Shown piece by piece: positions 28,385 through 37,460 of a stretch of DNA of 64,000 nucleotides (the first letter of the stretch is position 1; every line of letters begins with the position of its first letter). The stretch is from positions 3,596,001 to 3,660,000 of the forward strand of contig NZ_CP047393.1 of assembly GCF_009858175.1 (NCBI RefSeq). Reading direction: 5' to 3'. A program made the position numbers and the translations under genes. The stretch comes from Pontibacillus sp. HMF3514. Its GTDB lineage: Bacteria; Bacillota; Bacilli; Bacillales; BH030062. The notes under the pieces are model-generated. The model worked only from the letters and a program-made list of their open reading frames with translations, was not told the DNA's origin and did not search any database.

Positions 28385-30517
28385 TTAAGCCGATTGTTCC
28401 TCTTTTTCGTCACCAAAAATCGACAACGCTAGAACTTCAGCAACGTCCATAGATTGAACGTCATCTTCTACTTCTTTCGCTTTCGTTCCATCACTGATCA
28501 TCGTTAGACAGAACGGGCAACCTGTAGAGATCATGGATGGTTCTGTTTTCAACGCTTGCTCTGTACGAGCTACGTTAATGCGTGTTCCAGTTTTCTCTTC
28601 CGTCCACATTAGACCGCCGCCGGCACCACAGCACATACCGTTTTCACGACTACGTTCCATTTCCACAACCTCAAGACCCGGGATACGTTTCATAATCTCA
28701 CGAGGTGGTTCGTAAACCTCGTTGTAACGACCTAGGTAGCAAGAGTCATGATACGTAATTCTTTCGTTAACAGCGTGTTCCGGCTTCAAGCGACCTTGTT
28801 CTACAAGCTCATGCAATAGTTCTGTATGGTGATATACTTCAGCTTCAAAACCGAAGTCCGGATACTCATTCTTAAATACGTTATAAGCGTGAGGATCAAT
28901 TGTAACGATCTTTTTGATTTCGTTCTTTTCAAATTCTTTAATGTTCTTCTCAGCAAGTTCCTGGAATAAGAACTCATTTCCCATACGGCGAGCTGTATCG
29001 CCTGAGTTACGCTCTTTGTTACCAAGAATCGCAAACTTCACGCCAGCTTCATTAAGCAGTTTTGCGAATGCCATCGCAATTTTTTGAGAGCGATTATCGT
29101 AAGACCCCATTGAACTTACCCAGAACAGGTATTCAAACTCTTCGCCTTCTTTTTGCAGTTCTTTTACCGTTGGAACTTTAACTTGCTCATTTGAATCCTT
29201 CCAGTCTTCACGTTCTTTCTTAGAAAGTCCCCAAGGGTTACCCTGGCGCTCAATGTTCATCATGGCACGTTGCGCATCCGGATCCATTTTACCTTCCGTT
29301 AGAACAAGATAACGGCGTAAGTCTACAATCTTATCAACGTGTTCATTCATAACTGGACACTGATCTTCACAGTTACGACACGTTGTACAAGCCCAGATTT
29401 CTTCTTCTGTAATAACATCGCCAATAAGGCTTGATGTTTCAATATTTTCAAGACTTGCTGCTTGCTCTTGCTGCCCTTGAGAAGCTTTTGCCATTTGTGC
29501 TAGCTGATTTCCGTTCGTATTTGAAAAAGCATAAGACGGAACCCAAGGCGTGTTACCCGTAACCGCTGCTCCTTTTTCAGTCAGATGATCACGTAATTTA
29601 ATGATTAAATCCATTGGAGACAGCATCTTCCCTGTTCCGGTTGCTGGACATGCATTCGTACAACGTCCACACTCGACACAGGCATATAAATCAATCATCT
29701 GTAAATAAGAAAAGTCTTCAATCTTACCAGCACCGAAAGAAACTTCCTCTGCCTCTTCCTCATCAACATCAAAGTCGATTTTCGAAAGTTTTCCTACCCG
29801 TTTATCTTGGTTCATAAAGACGTTTACTGGTGCAGCAAGCAAGTGTGCGTGCTTGGATTGCGGCACGTACACGAGGAACGTTAGTAAAATCAGAAGGTGA
29901 ACCCACCAAGAGAAGAAAAATACAGCAACTGCCGCTGTTTCTCCAATCCAGCCAAATGCTAACGCTATAAGCGATGCCACTGGCTCTGTCCATGTTGCAG
30001 ATTCGTTATGCCATATAAGCTCCATTCCATTTCCTAAAAGAACAGAGACCATTAATGTTCCGATAAAAATAAGTACAAGTCCCGCTTTTAAGCCTCGCTT
30101 CAAGCGTACAAGCTTTTCAATGTAACGACGGTAAAAGGCCCAAACCACTGCCACCACAATTGTAAGTGTTACAAGTTCCTGAAAGAATACAAACCCAGGA
30201 TATAGTGGACCTAACGGCAAGTGTGCGCCAGGTGATAATCCCTTAATGATAAAATCGATTGCGCCAAATTGTACTAAAATAAATCCGTAAAACATCATGA
30301 CGTGAATAGCGCCTGATTTCTTGTCCTTTAATAACTTTTTCTGTCCAAACACATAGACCCCAATATCCTTCACACGCTCTTTTAATTGCATATCAAAGTC
30401 AATCTTTTTCCCCATTTTAATGTAGGAAATGCGCGTGCGAACAACCTGAACAAATAGAAATAATCCGTATATTGTTACTGCCAAAAACAATATCCAGTTC
30501 AGCATAAGTAGATCCAT
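28385..30517 (-). CDS. fadF: FadF-type membrane Fe-S oxidoreductase (ETF:quinone route)
   Basis: A 710-residue protein thought to pass electrons from ETF, reduced in beta-oxidation, to menaquinone. The N-terminal half is an integral membrane domain of about six helices related to nitrate reductase gamma (to residue 225). Then come two ferredoxin clusters, CVECGRCTNACP (near 282) and CTTCRNCEDQCP (near 380). Two CCG domains follow (HDSCYLGRYN; NGMCCGAGGG and GCPFC). Length and order match B. subtilis FadF/YwjF. It is the first gene of the acyl-CoA cluster, with a well-formed regulated promoter. Confidence 0.93.
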   Translation of the reverse strand: MDLLMLNWILFLAVTIYGLFLFVQVVRTRISYIKMGKKIDFDMQLKERVKDIGVYVFGQKKLLKDKKSGAIHVMMFYGFILVQFGAIDFIIKGLSPGAHLPLGPLYPGFVFFQELVTLTIVVAVVWAFYRRYIEKLVRLKRGLKAGLVLIFIGTLMVSVLLGNGMELIWHNESATWTEPVASLIALAFGWIGETAAVAVFFFSWWVHLLILLTFLVYVPQSKHAHLLAAPVNVFMNQDKRVGKLSKIDFDVDEEEAEEVSFGAGKIEDFSYLQMIDLYACVECGRCTNACPATGTGKMLSPMDLIIKLRDHLTEKGAAVTGNTPWVPSYAFSNTNGNQLAQMAKASQGQQEQAASLENIETSSLIGDVITEEEIWACTTCRNCEDQCPVMNEHVDKIVDLRRYLVLTEGKMDPDAQRAMMNIERQGNPWGLSKKEREDWKDSNEQVKVPTVKELQKEGEEFEYLFWVSSMGSYDNRSQKIAMAFAKLLNEAGVKFAILGNKERNSGDTARRMGNEFLFQELAEKNIKEFEKNEIKKIVTIDPHAYNVFKNEYPDFGFEAEVYHHTELLHELVEQGRLKPEHAVNERITYHDSCYLGRYNEVYEPPREIMKRIPGLEVVEMERSRENGMCCGAGGGLMWTEEKTGTRINVARTEQALKTEPSMISTGCPFCLTMISDGTKAKEVEDDVQSMDVAEVLALSIFGDEKEEQSA

Positions 30518-30557
30518 TTATGTGCCCCCCTTTTATAGTCTAAGTGAACCTACAACA

Positions 30558-30571
30558 GTAAAACGCTTTCA
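30558..30571 (-). promoter_or_regulatory. cre-like site downstream of the fadF promoter
   Basis: TGAAAGCGTTTTAC on the minus strand fits the cre consensus at 12 of 14 positions. It lies about 40 bases below the predicted start, so it could block elongation when CcpA is active. Confidence 0.5.
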
Positions 30572-30615
30572 AAAAATCGTTACGCAAACAAAAATATTCT
30601 GAATTCTATACCTTT

Positions 30616-30644
30616 ATATTAATAATGAATGAGCATTCAGTCAA
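30616..30644 (-). promoter_or_regulatory. fadF promoter with palindromic operator in the spacer
   Basis: TTGACT (30644-30639), a 17-base spacer, TAATAT (30621-30616). The spacer contains TGAATGCTCATTCA (30639-30626), a perfect 6-2-6 palindrome related to Bacillus FadR boxes, which are longer. A TetR protein bound here would exclude RNA polymerase. Confidence 0.8.
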
Positions 30645-30753
30645 CTACTTTCCTACTTTTAATTTCATGTTCATTTTTTTATAAAAGAGGGAAAGCTAGA
30701 AAAGACTATACATATCAAGGCTTATCTAGGTTGTTGGAAAGGGGTCACATTTT

Positions 30754-31947
30754 ATGATGATCGTCCTAATTATTATTTGTGCACTTATTTTATTCATCGC
30801 TTTCATCTTAATTGATTTTAAGTTAGGGAAGCGAAATCACTTAAAACATTTACGCTTTCTTGATTTCACTAGAACAAGTGGAGACTATCAACTTTATACG
30901 GCTGGAGATCCTCTGTTTAGAGATATGTTTGAAGACATTCGATATGCTAAACAGGAAATCAATATGATCTTTTTCATTGTAAAGACTGATCCCATTAGCC
31001 AGGAGCTCATGAGCTTATTGAAGCAAAAAGCTGAGGAAGGTGTTAAGGTTCGTTTTATGCTTGACCGTATTGGTGGATTTCGTATCACCCCCAAGATTAT
31101 TAAAGATTTGGAGCAATCGGGTGTTGAATTTTCATTTTGCGCAAAACCGAAATTCCCTTACTTATTTTATAGAACTCAACGTCGAAACCATCGTAAAATC
31201 ACGGTGGTTGATGGAGATACCGGCTATGTCGGTGGATTTAACGTTGGGAAAGAATATCTTGGGAAAGACGCAGAGCTTGGCAATTGGCGTGATTATCACC
31301 TCCGCCTAACCGGTCCTGTTGTTCACGATCTATTAACTACCTTTTTTGATGATTGGTATTTAGCTACAAAGCAGACCACCTCTCCTAAGTTACCCACCAA
31401 TACAACTGGGGATAAGGATATTGAAATCGCAGCCACTGACGGCGGACAGTTAGAGGATGTTTTTCTAACTCTAATCGATGAGGCAGAAGAAGAAATCTTT
31501 ATCGGAACACCTTACTTCATTCCGAGTGAGCGACTGTTCCAAGCACTATTGAGAGCACTGAAACGGGGTGTAGATATCAAAGTCATTGCACCTATGAAAG
31601 CTGACCACTTACTCGTAAAAGAAGCTGGCATCCCTTACATGGATCGTCTTACGAGGGCTGGAGGAGAAGTGTATCTCTTTGATATGGGGTTTTATCACGC
31701 CAAAGTTATTATAGTGGATAAACAGCTTTGTGATATCGGAACTGCTAACTTTGATCGTCGTAGTCTGTTTCTAAATAAGGAAGTAAACACACTTATTTTT
31801 AATTCACGTTTTGTTGTTGATTTGCGATTGGCCTTTTTGAGAGATGTTCAAGATAGCGAAAGATTTAATGATCATGCAGACAAGCACTTTAACTTTGGAA
31901 CAAAAATACGAACAGGAATCGCCTACTTTTTCCGTCCGCTCTTATAG
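30754..31947 (+). CDS. clsB: Cardiolipin synthase (phospholipase D family, YwjE-like)
   Basis: This 397-residue membrane enzyme joins phosphatidylglycerol units. One N-terminal transmembrane helix (MMIVLIIICALILFIAFILI), then two HKD motifs: HRKITVVDGDTGYVGG (near 146) and HAKVIIVDKQLCDIGTANFD (near 311). The single anchor rather than two fits the ClsB/YwjE type. In B. subtilis ywjE also lies between fadF and uvsE. GAAAGGGG before ATG. Confidence 0.92.
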   Translation: MMIVLIIICALILFIAFILIDFKLGKRNHLKHLRFLDFTRTSGDYQLYTAGDPLFRDMFEDIRYAKQEINMIFFIVKTDPISQELMSLLKQKAEEGVKVRFMLDRIGGFRITPKIIKDLEQSGVEFSFCAKPKFPYLFYRTQRRNHRKITVVDGDTGYVGGFNVGKEYLGKDAELGNWRDYHLRLTGPVVHDLLTTFFDDWYLATKQTTSPKLPTNTTGDKDIEIAATDGGQLEDVFLTLIDEAEEEIFIGTPYFIPSERLFQALLRALKRGVDIKVIAPMKADHLLVKEAGIPYMDRLTRAGGEVYLFDMGFYHAKVIIVDKQLCDIGTANFDRRSLFLNKEVNTLIFNSRFVVDLRLAFLRDVQDSERFNDHADKHFNFGTKIRTGIAYFFRPLL

Positions 31948-31961
31948 AAAGGATGTCTCTG

Positions 31962-32915
31962 ATGAGGATACGGTTTGGATACGTTTCTCACGCTTTAACT
32001 CTGTGGGAAGCCCGGCCAGCTAAAACGCTAACATTTAAAAGATACTCGAATATGACGAAGCAGGAACGAGTGGACAAGTTACATGAAGTTACTCGGGCGA
32101 ACTTATACAATACGAAGCGAGCATTATTTCTAAATCGAGCAGCAGAGATTCCTTTGTATCGTTTCTCCTCCTCCATCGTTCCACTTGCTACTCACCCTGA
32201 GGTGTATTGGGATTTTGTGACTCCTTTTCACGAGGAGTGGCAAGAGCTTGGTGAAATTGTTCGAGATGCTAGATTGAGGACTAGTTTTCATCCTGGCCAG
32301 TTTACTCTTTTCACTAGTGACAAGGAGCATGTGATCGAGAATTCAGTTCGAGATATGGAATTTCATTATCGCATGCTTGAAGCAATGGGATTAGAAAAGG
32401 AAGGTTATATCAATATTCATATTGGTGGAGCTTATGGTGATAAGAGTCTGGCACTTGAGCGGTTTAAGAAAAATATTCAGCGAATGCCTGATGAAGTTAT
32501 AGGACAGATGACAATAGAAAATGATGACAAAACATATACAGGGGAGGAAACGTTAGAGATTGCAGAACATGCTGATATCCCGGTCATGTTTGATTATCAT
32601 CATGAAATGGCGAATTTGAGTTCTGTTTCTTATGAAGGGCTGTTAGAACGCTTTTTTGCAACTTGGAATCGTACAGGTTGGCCGCCTAAAGTTCATATCT
32701 CTTCTCCCAAAAGTGAAAAACAATATCGCAGTCATGCTGATTTTGTAGATTTGGAATTTGCTTTGCCATTTTTGAAGGCTTGTCGTGAGGTGACAGACGA
32801 GCTTGATGTGATGATCGAAGCTAAGGAGAAGGATCGCGCGCTGATGAAGTTCATGGATGAGTTAGCAGCAGTACGTGGGGTGAAGCGTTTAGCTGGTGGG
32901 GTTGTGGAGTTTTAG
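31962..32915 (+). CDS. uvsE: UV damage endonuclease UvsE
   Basis: A 317-residue TIM-barrel metal enzyme that nicks DNA 5' of UV photoproducts. Metal ligands are spread over SFHPGQFT, NIHIGGAYGDK, ENDDKTYT, MFDYHHE, KVHISSPK and MIEAKEKD, the UVDE pattern. ATG at 31962 has AAAGGA eight bases upstream; the ATG at 31953 touches it. It lies 14 bases after cls and is probably cotranscribed. B. subtilis YwjD is the counterpart, active in spores. Confidence 0.94.
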   Translation: MRIRFGYVSHALTLWEARPAKTLTFKRYSNMTKQERVDKLHEVTRANLYNTKRALFLNRAAEIPLYRFSSSIVPLATHPEVYWDFVTPFHEEWQELGEIVRDARLRTSFHPGQFTLFTSDKEHVIENSVRDMEFHYRMLEAMGLEKEGYINIHIGGAYGDKSLALERFKKNIQRMPDEVIGQMTIENDDKTYTGEETLEIAEHADIPVMFDYHHEMANLSSVSYEGLLERFFATWNRTGWPPKVHISSPKSEKQYRSHADFVDLEFALPFLKACREVTDELDVMIEAKEKDRALMKFMDELAAVRGVKRLAGGVVEF

Positions 32916-32925
32916 GGTTATGCCA

Positions 32926-32972
32926 TAAAAAAACACATGCTTCTCTATATAGAAACTGCATGTGTTTTTTTT
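32926..32972 (+). terminator. Terminator of uvsE
   Basis: AAACACATGC/GCATGTGTTT stem with A- and T-tracts. It probably also ends the opposing XapX gene. Confidence 0.85.
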
Positions 32973-32979
32973 ATTTTTA

Positions 32980-33159
32980 TTAGCTAAACCAAGATTCAAT
33001 CATCGGCTGAAGCATTTCATACGCTTTAAAGCCACCGTAAATTCCAAATATCCCCACAACACCTGCAAGTGCTGGTGGTGCTGGGATTGGTAATTTAAAT
33101 AGAGCGAAAACAAATCCTACGAAAAATCCTGTTACCAGGGATAGCAATACTAGTTTCAT
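32980..33159 (-). CDS. XapX domain small membrane protein
   Basis: A 59-residue protein. The first 40 residues form the XapX pattern: LVTGFFVGFVFALFKLPIPA, then PPALAGVVGIFGIYGG, two short hydrophobic helices with a Pro-rich turn. The function of XapX is unknown. AAAGGAG lies 8 bases before the ATG. Convergent with uvsE. Confidence 0.85.
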   Translation of the reverse strand: MKLVLLSLVTGFFVGFVFALFKLPIPAPPALAGVVGIFGIYGGFKAYEMLQPMIESWFS

Positions 33160-33253
33160 GTTCTTAACTCCTTTTGTCTCAAATTCTTTCTCTTATGTTG
33201 CTCAATATTTTCATGAATCATTAAAAATGTGTCCATTTTCATAATAAGAGGAA

Positions 33254-33280
33254 AAAGAGCACGACCGTGTCGCGCTCTTT
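33254..33280 (-). terminator. Terminator of argS
   Basis: AAAGAGCACGAC/GTCGCGCTCTTT stem followed on the minus strand by TTTTTCC. It lies beyond a family I repeat remnant. Confidence 0.8.
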
Positions 33281-33298
33281 TATAGATTTAGGAAATAA

Positions 33299-33382
33299 TA
33301 AAATTTGTGACTTGTGTATAACATTTTAATGGGAGCGGGGCCACATCCAGCGCTCAGAAACGAAGGGGCTTGCGCTTTTGTT
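33299..33382. repeat. Family I repeat, copy 4 (deleted form with flank)
   Basis: Keeps the left flank GACTTGTGTATAAC...GAGCGGGGCC seen in copy 5, then CCAGCGCTCAGAAACGAAGG and GGGCTTGCGCTTTTG. The whole interior is missing. It abuts the argS stop, as other copies abut gene ends. Confidence 0.7.
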
Positions 33383-33383
33383 C

Positions 33384-35054
33384 CTACATACGTTCAGGTG
33401 CTGATACACCGATAAGTTTTAGTGCATTTTCTAGCGTCTGACGAACTGCTTCCATTAGAGCCATTCTTGCCTTTGTGCGTTCTGGCGCCTCTAGGTCTAG
33501 AACTTTTTCGGCATTGTAGAAGCTATGCAGATCAGAAGCTAAGTCAAATACGTACTGTGTTACACGGTGTGGTGTACGTTTCTGTGCTGCATCGGCTACA
33601 ACCGATGGGAAGTCTCCAAGGCGTTTAAGAAGTGTTTCTTCTTTTTCTGCCGTTAAAAGTGAAGCATCGAAGTCTCCCGTTGTCTCGATGCCTTTTTCCT
33701 GAGCTTGGCGCAGCATGCTGCAAATACGTGCGTGCGCATACTGAACATAATAGACTGGGTTATCGTTCGATTCAGACTTAGCAAGGTCCATATCAAAATC
33801 TAAGTGTGAATCGCTAGAACGCATAACGAAGAAGTAACGCATTGCGTCAATTCCTACTTCGTCCATTAATTCACGCAAGGTAACAGCTTTCCCTGTACGT
33901 TTACTCATTTTCACTTTTTCACCGTTTTGGAACAGGTTTACCATTTGGATAATTTCAACTTCAAGCGTATCCGCATCGTTACCTAGAGCTTGGATCGCTG
34001 CTTTCATTCGAGGAATGTAGCCATGGTGGTCTGCTCCCCAAATGTTAATCAGTGTTTCATATCCACGCTCAAGTTTATTTTGGTGATAAGCGATATCTGG
34101 TGTTAGATACGTGTAGCTTCCGTCATTTTTAATTAGAACGCGGTCTTTATCATCACCAAAATCAGTAGTACGGAACCACGTTGCTCCGTCTTGTTCGTAA
34201 ACAAAGCCTTTTTCATTTAGCGTTTTAAGTGTCTCTTCAATTTTGCCTTGTTTGTAAAGGGATGTTTCGGAGAACCAGTGATCAAACGGAACTCTGTATT
34301 GAGCAAGGTCTTCTTCGATCTTTTTCAATTCATATTTCAATCCGTATTCACGGAAGAAATCAAGGCGTTCTTCTTGAGGCTTGTTTTTCCACTCATCGCC
34401 ATATTCTTCAGCTAGCTTTTTACCAAGTTCGATGATGTCACTACCGCGGTAACTCTCTTCTGGCATCTCGATATCTTCACCTAAAGCTTGTAGGTAGCGA
34501 GCTTCAACAGAGATTGCTAGGCTGTTGATCTGGTTACCAGCATCATTGATGTAGTATTCTCTTGCTACATTATAGCCGGCTTTATCAAGGATGTTACAAA
34601 GAGAGTCTCCTACAGATGCACCACGAGCGTGGCCAAGGTGAAGGTCACCAGTTGGGTTTGCGGAAACAAACTCGACTTGAATCTTATGGCCTTTTCCGAC
34701 TTGACTTGCACCATAGCTTTCACCAGCTTTTAAGATCGTTGGGACAAGATTAGTAAGATACTGGTTGTCCATGAAAAAGTTAATAAAACCTGGTCCTGCA
34801 ATTTCAACTTGCTTGATGGATGCTTTGGATTGGTCAAAATGTTCAACGATATCCTCTGCGATTTGGCGAGGTGCTTTACGTGCAACACGTGCTAGCTGCA
34901 TGGCCATGTTTGTCGCATAGTCACCATGATTTTTATCTTTGGGCTGTTCTAACACAACGGTTGGTAGCTCACTCTCTGTTGCTAGTTCTGCTTTTAAAAC
35001 CGCTTGAACAATTTCATCTTTAAGCGTTTGTTCCATTTGCTCAACGATATTCAT
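33384..35054 (-). CDS. argS: Arginyl-tRNA synthetase
   Basis: A class I synthetase of 556 residues. HIGH-like motif [11 protein letters not shown] (near 131), KMSKS-like KMSKRTGKA (near 378), an N-terminal Add-1 domain and a C-terminal DALR anticodon domain are all visible. Overlaps the DUF1934 gene by 4 bases, so translation is coupled. AGAGGAGG before ATG. No T-box leader was recognised upstream. Confidence 0.98.
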   Translation of the reverse strand: MNIVEQMEQTLKDEIVQAVLKAELATESELPTVVLEQPKDKNHGDYATNMAMQLARVARKAPRQIAEDIVEHFDQSKASIKQVEIAGPGFINFFMDNQYLTNLVPTILKAGESYGASQVGKGHKIQVEFVSANPTGDLHLGHARGASVGDSLCNILDKAGYNVAREYYINDAGNQINSLAISVEARYLQALGEDIEMPEESYRGSDIIELGKKLAEEYGDEWKNKPQEERLDFFREYGLKYELKKIEEDLAQYRVPFDHWFSETSLYKQGKIEETLKTLNEKGFVYEQDGATWFRTTDFGDDKDRVLIKNDGSYTYLTPDIAYHQNKLERGYETLINIWGADHHGYIPRMKAAIQALGNDADTLEVEIIQMVNLFQNGEKVKMSKRTGKAVTLRELMDEVGIDAMRYFFVMRSSDSHLDFDMDLAKSESNDNPVYYVQYAHARICSMLRQAQEKGIETTGDFDASLLTAEKEETLLKRLGDFPSVVADAAQKRTPHRVTQYVFDLASDLHSFYNAEKVLDLEAPERTKARMALMEAVRQTLENALKLIGVSAPERM

Positions 35055-35488
35055 GTTTGGTCCTCCTCTTTATACTGCAGCGAAAGAAGGTGACGCTGCT
35101 TTTGCTCTCCATTCATCACTAGATCATAATCGATCTGCAAACTGCCATTTGCGCTTTCATCAGAATCTTGGTGCTGAATGGTGTGTGTTGTGGTTTCCAT
35201 ATGAAAATTCCCGTACGGGTGATGGTAGACGTTTTCTGTGACTTGTTTATTGCGAAAGACCTGGTTCATACGCACCGGACCTGTTCGTCGTACAATCACT
35301 TTGTCTTCTTGTATTGTAACGAGATTATCGATTTGTTCTTCTTCGTGTGTTTCTGTGAAACGAAGGATACATGCATTGCCTTTTTGAATATAATCGCCAG
35401 GCTCTTCTACAACGATCTGATCCTTCTGTTCTTGATCTTGAATCTCTGTGACAAGACGCACTTGAACGGGTGTACGCTCTTCAGACAA
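35051..35488 (-). CDS. ywiB: DUF1934 family protein (YwiB)
   Basis: A 145-residue cytoplasmic protein with many alternating polar/hydrophobic strands, fitting the calycin-like beta-barrel of DUF1934. TTG start with GAGGTG 8 bases before. Partner of argS in bacilli (ywiB-argS). Function unknown; a small-molecule-binding role is only a guess from the fold. Confidence 0.88.
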   Translation of the reverse strand: MSEERTPVQVRLVTEIQDQEQKDQIVVEEPGDYIQKGNACILRFTETHEEEQIDNLVTIQEDKVIVRRTGPVRMNQVFRNKQVTENVYHHPYGNFHMETTTHTIQHQDSDESANGSLQIDYDLVMNGEQKQRHLLSLQYKEEDQT

Positions 35489-35640
35489 GATTAGATCACC
35501 TCTTTATCATTATCGTTCCCAAACGTTCATCTTAACTTTACCATTATAAGAATTCCAATCAAAAAACTCAATAGCAGTATTAGGAAAAGCTTAGCCAAGT
35601 GGAGAGAAAGTAAAACTTTATATGTTGTTATTCAGTTATA

Positions 35641-35855
35641 TGTCAGTTATGTTGAATAAGCTGGTGCGGAGTGGTTCCGTTGCTTTTGTGGAGATCGGCG
35701 GGCTGGGAAACGGGCTGCTTTCCCCGGACGAACGATCGAGCCTCCTCATCCGCTACGCTCCTTGCGGGGTCTCGCTCGCCCGTTATTCCGGAGGAGTCAG
35801 CCCGTTTCCCAGCCCACCTTAGCCGAATGGTGACTAACGGAACCGCAGCTATCGT
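35641..35855. repeat. Family II palindromic repeat, type B (no insert)
   Basis: Ends GGTTCCGTT (35673)/AACGGAACC (35836). Arms GGCTGGGAAACGGGCTG and CAGCCCGTTTCCCAGCC are perfectly complementary over 17 bp, with the CCTCATCCGCTACGCTCC core. An inverted relative, with an insert, is at 18283. Together with the next element it fills the 770-base gap upstream of ywiB. Confidence 0.85.
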
Positions 35856-35986
35856 AAGGTTTTCTGATTTAAAATCTGTGGTTAAATCAAATATTCCTTA
35901 AAGTGATCTAAAGCCTTATATGTAGAGGGGTTTAGTATCTAAAATAAAATCACCTTAAGCATGATATTTAATGATCTCATCCTTTG

Positions 35987-36153
35987 GTCCGTTCACCTCC
36001 ATAACAGCAAGGGGTGAAGGAAACGGCGAACTCCAGTGGTAGAAAGGGCGGCCGAGACCCCGCAGAGAACGGAGTGAACGAGGAGGCTCGGACGGTCTTC
36101 CACAGGAGTATCGCCGTTTCAATGAACCCCTTACTCTCACGAAAGCAACGGAC
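35987..36153. repeat. Family II palindromic repeat, type A (inverted copy)
   Basis: Reverse-complement relative of the element at 18011, nearly the same length, with GTCCGTT...AACGGAC ends. Arms AAGGGGTGAAGGAAACGG and CCGTTTCAATGAACCCCTT. Confidence 0.85.
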
Positions 36154-36227
36154 TTCTCTTGCTTTATCTCGAATCCAAGTCTTCAATATATGCGGGCTAA
36201 TATAGAACACCATTACAACAAAAGAAA

Positions 36228-36254
36228 AAAGCCCAGGTCAAGACCCCTGACTTT
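36228..36254 (-). terminator. Terminator of the last AimR-like gene
   Basis: Minus-strand AAAGTCAGGGGTC pairs, with a bulge, with GACCTGGGCTTT, followed by TTTTCTTTTG. Confidence 0.65.
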
Positions 36255-36260
36255 TGCTTG

Positions 36261-37310
36261 TTAATGATTTTGATCTTCTTTTAATTTCCGCAACTCGATT
36301 AATGGTAGCTTGGCAAAGAAGAAATGACCTTCTTTGATAAAGTCATTGTAAACCTTGTTCAATAGCTCCACATCGCCTAAGGCTTTTCCCAAGTAGTACT
36401 GTTGGAACTTTGAAGGGTTTTCAATTTTACTCAGAACGGAAACTGCTTCATCAATATCTCCCTTTGCGATAGATAGATGAGCATTCTCCACTGGATCGCT
36501 TGTTTGGATTCCTTCATAGATTCCGTTCACAGCTGATATAAATGGAATATTTTGTTCACGAATGGAATGGCTAAATCGATAGTTGTATCGGTCTGAAATC
36601 GCTATCGCTTCATGACAGTGATACATTGCTTGGTCATAATCTTCTAACATATAAGTTAAAGCAAGAACGACATGGATCCCACATACTTTGAAAGAGTTAT
36701 TCGAATTTGTCACTAAACGAAAGCCACATCGTCGACTTAAGATTAATTCATTTCGATAAAAATGATAATAAAACCAAAAATCATCTAGTCTTTCTTGAAA
36801 ATACATCCCCATTAAAGGATCCTCAATAGAATTGACCTGATCCATCAATCTCGTAAAGTAACTAGCACCTTTCCCCGTTTCCCTTAAGTCATAATAGCTA
36901 TATATCGTAAGGAGTGTTTTATATACTTCTACTTCTTTACTTTCAGGTTTCATTCTTTCCATTTTTTTAAGAATAGTATATGGATCAACGTTCTCTCTTT
37001 TTCGATTTATCATTATCTCAAAAATATCTGCCCACTGACGATTTTCTAGCACCTCAGAATTTCGATTATGCTTAATCATTTCATTTACATCTTCAAAAAA
37101 AGAGCTGGAATATAAAAACTCAAGACTCTTACGTTGATTTTCTTCTGAAGTAGATGAGAGACAAAAATCTTTCACAAGATGCAATACCTGATTCAACTCG
37201 TATTTGGTTGTTAACGTTTTATAAACCATATAAAGAGGTGTTTCATTCCCATTATTTCGAAAGGGTTCAAAAATGGCATCAACATCAAAGGATTGTTCTT
37301 TATCGCTCAT
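36261..37310 (-). CDS. AimR-like TPR protein, paralogue 4
   Basis: A 349-residue all-helical protein. Conserved blocks shared with its three neighbours: FRNNGNETPLYMVYK near the start, KDFCLSSTSEENQRKSLEFL, MYFQERLDDF, NELILSRRCGFRL, IAKGDIDEAVSVL and QYYLGKALGD...LPLIELRKL at the end. The tail matches AimR-family peptide receptors of SPbeta-like phages, as I recall them. No N-terminal helix-turn-helix precedes the first block. ATG at 37310 has GGAGGGG 6 bases upstream. Unlike the other three it has its own promoter. The most diverged of the set. Family assignment is by pattern and not proven. Confidence 0.7.
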   Translation of the reverse strand: MSDKEQSFDVDAIFEPFRNNGNETPLYMVYKTLTTKYELNQVLHLVKDFCLSSTSEENQRKSLEFLYSSSFFEDVNEMIKHNRNSEVLENRQWADIFEIMINRKRENVDPYTILKKMERMKPESKEVEVYKTLLTIYSYYDLRETGKGASYFTRLMDQVNSIEDPLMGMYFQERLDDFWFYYHFYRNELILSRRCGFRLVTNSNNSFKVCGIHVVLALTYMLEDYDQAMYHCHEAIAISDRYNYRFSHSIREQNIPFISAVNGIYEGIQTSDPVENAHLSIAKGDIDEAVSVLSKIENPSKFQQYYLGKALGDVELLNKVYNDFIKEGHFFFAKLPLIELRKLKEDQNH

Positions 37311-37335
37311 TTTCAACCCCTCCTTTAAATAGAAT

Positions 37336-37363
37336 ATTTTATCACTATAACTACTATTGTAAA
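37336..37363 (-). promoter_or_regulatory. Promoter of AimR-like paralogue 4
   Basis: TTTACA (37363-37358), a 16-base spacer, TAAAAT (37341-37336); A/T-rich upstream. It lies just below the terminator of paralogue 3. Confidence 0.55.
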
Positions 37364-37418
37364 TGAAAGTTGTGAAAATTGTTATTATGAAATATTATCC
37401 ATTTATTCGAAATAATAA

Positions 37419-37459
37419 AAACCTTTCTAAAGGGGGCAATCATTCCTCCAGAAAGGTTT
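37419..37459 (-). terminator. Terminator of AimR-like paralogue 3
   Basis: AAACCTTTCT/AGAAAGGTTT with an inner G-rich/C-rich pair, then TTTTATTATT on the minus strand. Confidence 0.75.
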
Positions 37460-37460
37460 G

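Noticed and set aside
35489-35640. T-box leader for argS
   Set aside because: No GGTGGNACC-type T-box sequence or specifier stem could be found before ywiB-argS.
35622-36213. Several 60-80 codon frames upstream of ywiB
   Set aside because: All lie inside the family II palindromic repeats and read through both arms.
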